From the NCBI RefSeq assembly GCF_037975245.1, contig NC_092568.1, positions 5,045,001 through 5,109,000 on the forward strand: DNA of 64,000 bases. Direction: 5' to 3'. The DNA is from Apostichopus japonicus. Its lineage: Eukaryota > Echinodermata > Holothuroidea > Aspidochirotida > Stichopodidae. Positions 61,851-64,000 of this stretch are shown piece after piece; the stretch's first letter is position 1; each line of letters opens with the position of its first letter. A program made the position numbers and the translations under genes. The notes below the pieces were generated by a model. That model saw only the letters and a program-made list of their open reading frames with translations, was not told where the DNA came from and ran no database searches.

Positions 61851-63279
61851 TCAGATCACAGCATACTGTTCGTACAGAAGATCCCGAACCTTGAAGTAGT
61901 CGTCGCAAAGAGTCCCTTCCAAACAAAGTCTTCCAGACTCGTGCTGTGGATTAAAACACAAGATTTGTATCTTTCATCACATGATGCGGCAAATTCCATA
62001 AACATAATCTGTCCTTGAACATGAAGGGTTTCTACACACATGAACTTGGCTTCATATGCAATTAATTCCTTAAACATGAGGATTTTGAATACCCATTTAG
62101 TTTTGGTTCCAATTCAGTCGGAGCATAAATTATTCAATTTCCACCCAATGAATATAAAGATACCACTACCATCAATGACAAATTAATGCCTTCAAGCTAA
62201 ATCATAAGTCAATAACCAGCAATTAACTCTCCCTGTACATACAGATATGTAAACAGATAAACTACTCACACGTCTGACTGCTACAGTACTGTTACACACC
62301 AGGACACCACCTGTGAACTCTGCAAGGATACCATTCCTAGTCATCACCTGCTTAACATCTTGAAACCTCGGAGCATTGACAAAGACTTGAGAATGACCAG
62401 TCTCCTGAATAATAAAGATTGGTTCAGAGTATTAGTCTGACTAATAATGTAAGCAGTTTTAATACCCTCCTCTTGCTCCTACATAGAGCAGTATGTGTCA
62501 CACCCTAACAAGCCTACTTAACATCTTGAAATCTCGGTGCATTGACAAAGACTTGAGAATGACCAGTCTCCTGAATAATAAAGATTGGTTCAGAGTATTA
62601 GTCTGACTAATAATTTAAGCAGTTTTAATACCCTCCTCTTGCTCCTACATAGAGCAGTATGTGTCACACCCTAACAAGGCTGTATAAAATCATTCGTGGA
62701 TTACACAAATTCCTTCAATATTATGTAGAAAAATGTCATATTCTGTGACATCTATCATTTTCAATCGCCAATATTGTCATTGTTTATTCTAATCTACTTT
62801 TCTTTCATTGTCCATGGATTTTCTCAACACCAAAGGTAGAAAGTAACGTTTGTCAGAGACAATCATAGCTGTCTTAAAACTGTTTGCAAGGAACACTTTT
62901 TTTCACAATATAAACTGTTTAAAGTGGGGCACTTGAAATACTATGGGTCACTTGAGTGACAACATGTGCACAAATAAAGATCTTCCTCAGACGGGCTGAG
63001 CCTTATAAATTGTGCACTGTGATGACTTTTACAGAAGGAGAGAAAGTGATATTTCCATCGGAAGCTTACAACCCTGTCAAATTCACGAGAGGTGAAACTT
63101 TAGGGCCTGCCCTCCTTCTACTCCCTCCCTCACCCCTCCCCTATCCTCCCCTGCCTGTAGTGTCCTCATTAAATTCCTAATGATACATCTGACCATACAC
63201 AATAAACTTACCTCACTAACAGACACAGCATCCAGAGTAGCAATCCTGTCGTCTGCTTTTTTCTTCTTCATTTCAAGGC
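61851..63279 (-). CDS. CPSF2: CPSF2 (CPSF100), C-terminal three exons; 5' part outside window
   Basis: CPSF2 is the inactive metallo-beta-lactamase partner of the CPSF3 endonuclease in the nuclear complex that cuts pre-mRNA 3' ends. Exons in transcript order: 63279-63212, 62404-62270, 61943-61851 (stop TGA at 61853-61851); phase is consistent (98 codons plus stop and two bases of a split codon). Diagnostic sequence is [18 protein letters not shown] followed by [20 protein letters not shown] and LLYEQYAVI, which ends the protein as in animal CPSF2. The catalytic-fold and beta-CASP parts lie to the right of the window. The gene converges on the ankyrin-GH20 gene. Intron 62405-63211 holds a duplicated fragment of the middle exon, and the next upstream intron holds the 17-bp minisatellite. 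Confidence 0.94.
62353..62678 (-). repeat. 166-bp tandem duplication of a CPSF2 exon/intron border
   Basis: Units 62353-62518 and 62519-62678 are over 95% identical. Read on the minus strand, each carries intron DNA, a TTATTCAG acceptor and the first ~52 nt of exon 62404-62270. The upstream copy (exon-like part 62570-62519) reads [18 protein letters not shown] and then hits an in-frame TAG. Confidence 0.92.
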
Positions 63280-63570
63280 CTGAGGATCAAATAATGCACA
63301 AACTTTATCAGTCAAAGCAAAATGAGTTTAAAAAGTAAACATGTCTAGGCAAGTAATCTAACTAAACTGGTATGAAGTGGTAATGCCATGTACCAAGCAC
63401 ACATGTTGTACCCCTGTTGTATTGACTACTTAAAATATGGTAAGAAGGGAAATTAATGTAACCAAGCACTACGGTACCAGGATGACATTCTGGGATAATA
63501 TTCAAATGATACACACTCACTCATACAAGAGACAAAAGAAAAACTTATATCCATACTTAAATACAGAAGG

Positions 63571-63902
63571 CAAGGGGTTATGTTTGGCAAGGGCTTACGT
63601 TTGGCAAGGGCTTACGTTTGGCAAGGGCTTACGTTTGGCAAGGGCTTACGTTTACCAAGGGCTTACGTTTGGCAAGGGCTTACGTTTGGCAAGGGCTTAC
63701 CTTTGGCAAGGGCTTACGTTTGGCAAGGGCTTATGTTTGGCAAGGGCTTATGTTTGGCAAGGGCTTGCGTTTGGCAAGGGCTTACGTTTGAGAAGGGCTT
63801 ATGTTTGGCAGGGCTTATGTTTGGCAAGGGCTTATGCTTGGCAAGGGCTTACGTTTGGCAAGGGCTTATGTTTGGCAAGGGCTTATGTTTGGCAAGGGCT
63901 TT
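63571..63902 (+). repeat. 17-bp minisatellite in CPSF2 intron
   Basis: About 19-20 units of GGCAAGGGCTTACGTTT with few substitutions (mostly C/T in TTACG/TTATG) and one 1-bp deletion near 63810. Because 17 is not a multiple of three, the array is open in more than one frame as an artefact. Confidence 0.95.
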
Positions 63903-64000
63903 CTGCCCACATGGACCTTTGCATCATGGCAGAAGGTTCAATAGAATTATATCAATAAAGATTCCAGCCCAATTTTACAAAGCATATTCCTAGTGATGTA

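Noticed and set aside
63437-63993. Open frames of 137 and 173 codons (GLTFGKGLRLARAYV-type repeats)
   Set aside because: Both are translations of the 17-bp minisatellite, which stays open in several phases; there is no start context or homology.
1-64000. CRISPR arrays, bacterial operons, riboswitches, prophage
   Set aside because: The window is clearly eukaryotic nuclear DNA; the tandem arrays lack the repeat-spacer structure of CRISPR.

Overview
The window is nuclear DNA of an intron-rich animal. It is AT-rich, with short coding exons bounded by GT-AG junctions, long AT-rich introns, decayed DNA transposons and minisatellites. The gene content (TDRD9, CPSF2, START-domain lipid-binding and ankyrin/GH20 proteins) and hAT-type MITEs with poly-G/C interiors fit a marine invertebrate, probably an invertebrate deuterostome such as an echinoderm. 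That placement is inference. No bacterial operon, CRISPR array or phage feature is present.

Layout. 1-~2510 (-): non-LTR retrotransposon with an apurinic-type endonuclease ORF and, after one frameshift, a reverse transcriptase that runs off the left edge. 3042-13968 (+): the last 14 exons of TDRD9, the piRNA-pathway helicase/Tudor protein; the helicase part lies left of the window. 16492-24898 (-): a 12-exon gene for a protein with two START-type lipid-binding domains, convergent with TDRD9. 24899-32577: 7.7 kb with no supported coding exon, containing a near-perfect foldback sequence and presumably the divergent promoters. 32578-58297 (+): a 21-exon gene whose spliced frame is open for 912 codons; it joins ankyrin repeats to a GH20 hexosaminidase-like module whose catalytic Asp-Glu position reads Pro-Asn. 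61851-63279 (-): the last three exons of CPSF2, the cleavage/polyadenylation subunit.

Mobile and repetitive DNA: a hAT MITE with an 8-bp target-site duplication (19492-19804), a shrunken hAT with a transposase C-terminal remnant (33321-33860), two inverted members of one MITE family (48262-48472 and 61473-61679), two tRNA-like sequences, and minisatellites in introns of TDRD9 and CPSF2 and across the stop codon of the ankyrin/GH20 gene. At three places an intron/exon border with the 5' part of its exon is tandemly duplicated; at one of these the upstream acceptor would give an in-frame insertion.

The four genes do not form a pathway. The most unusual item is the ankyrin-GH20 fusion, which looks like a cytoplasmic pseudo-glycosidase. 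The exon models were built by hand: every junction listed has consensus-like splice signals and consistent phase, but no transcript evidence was available.
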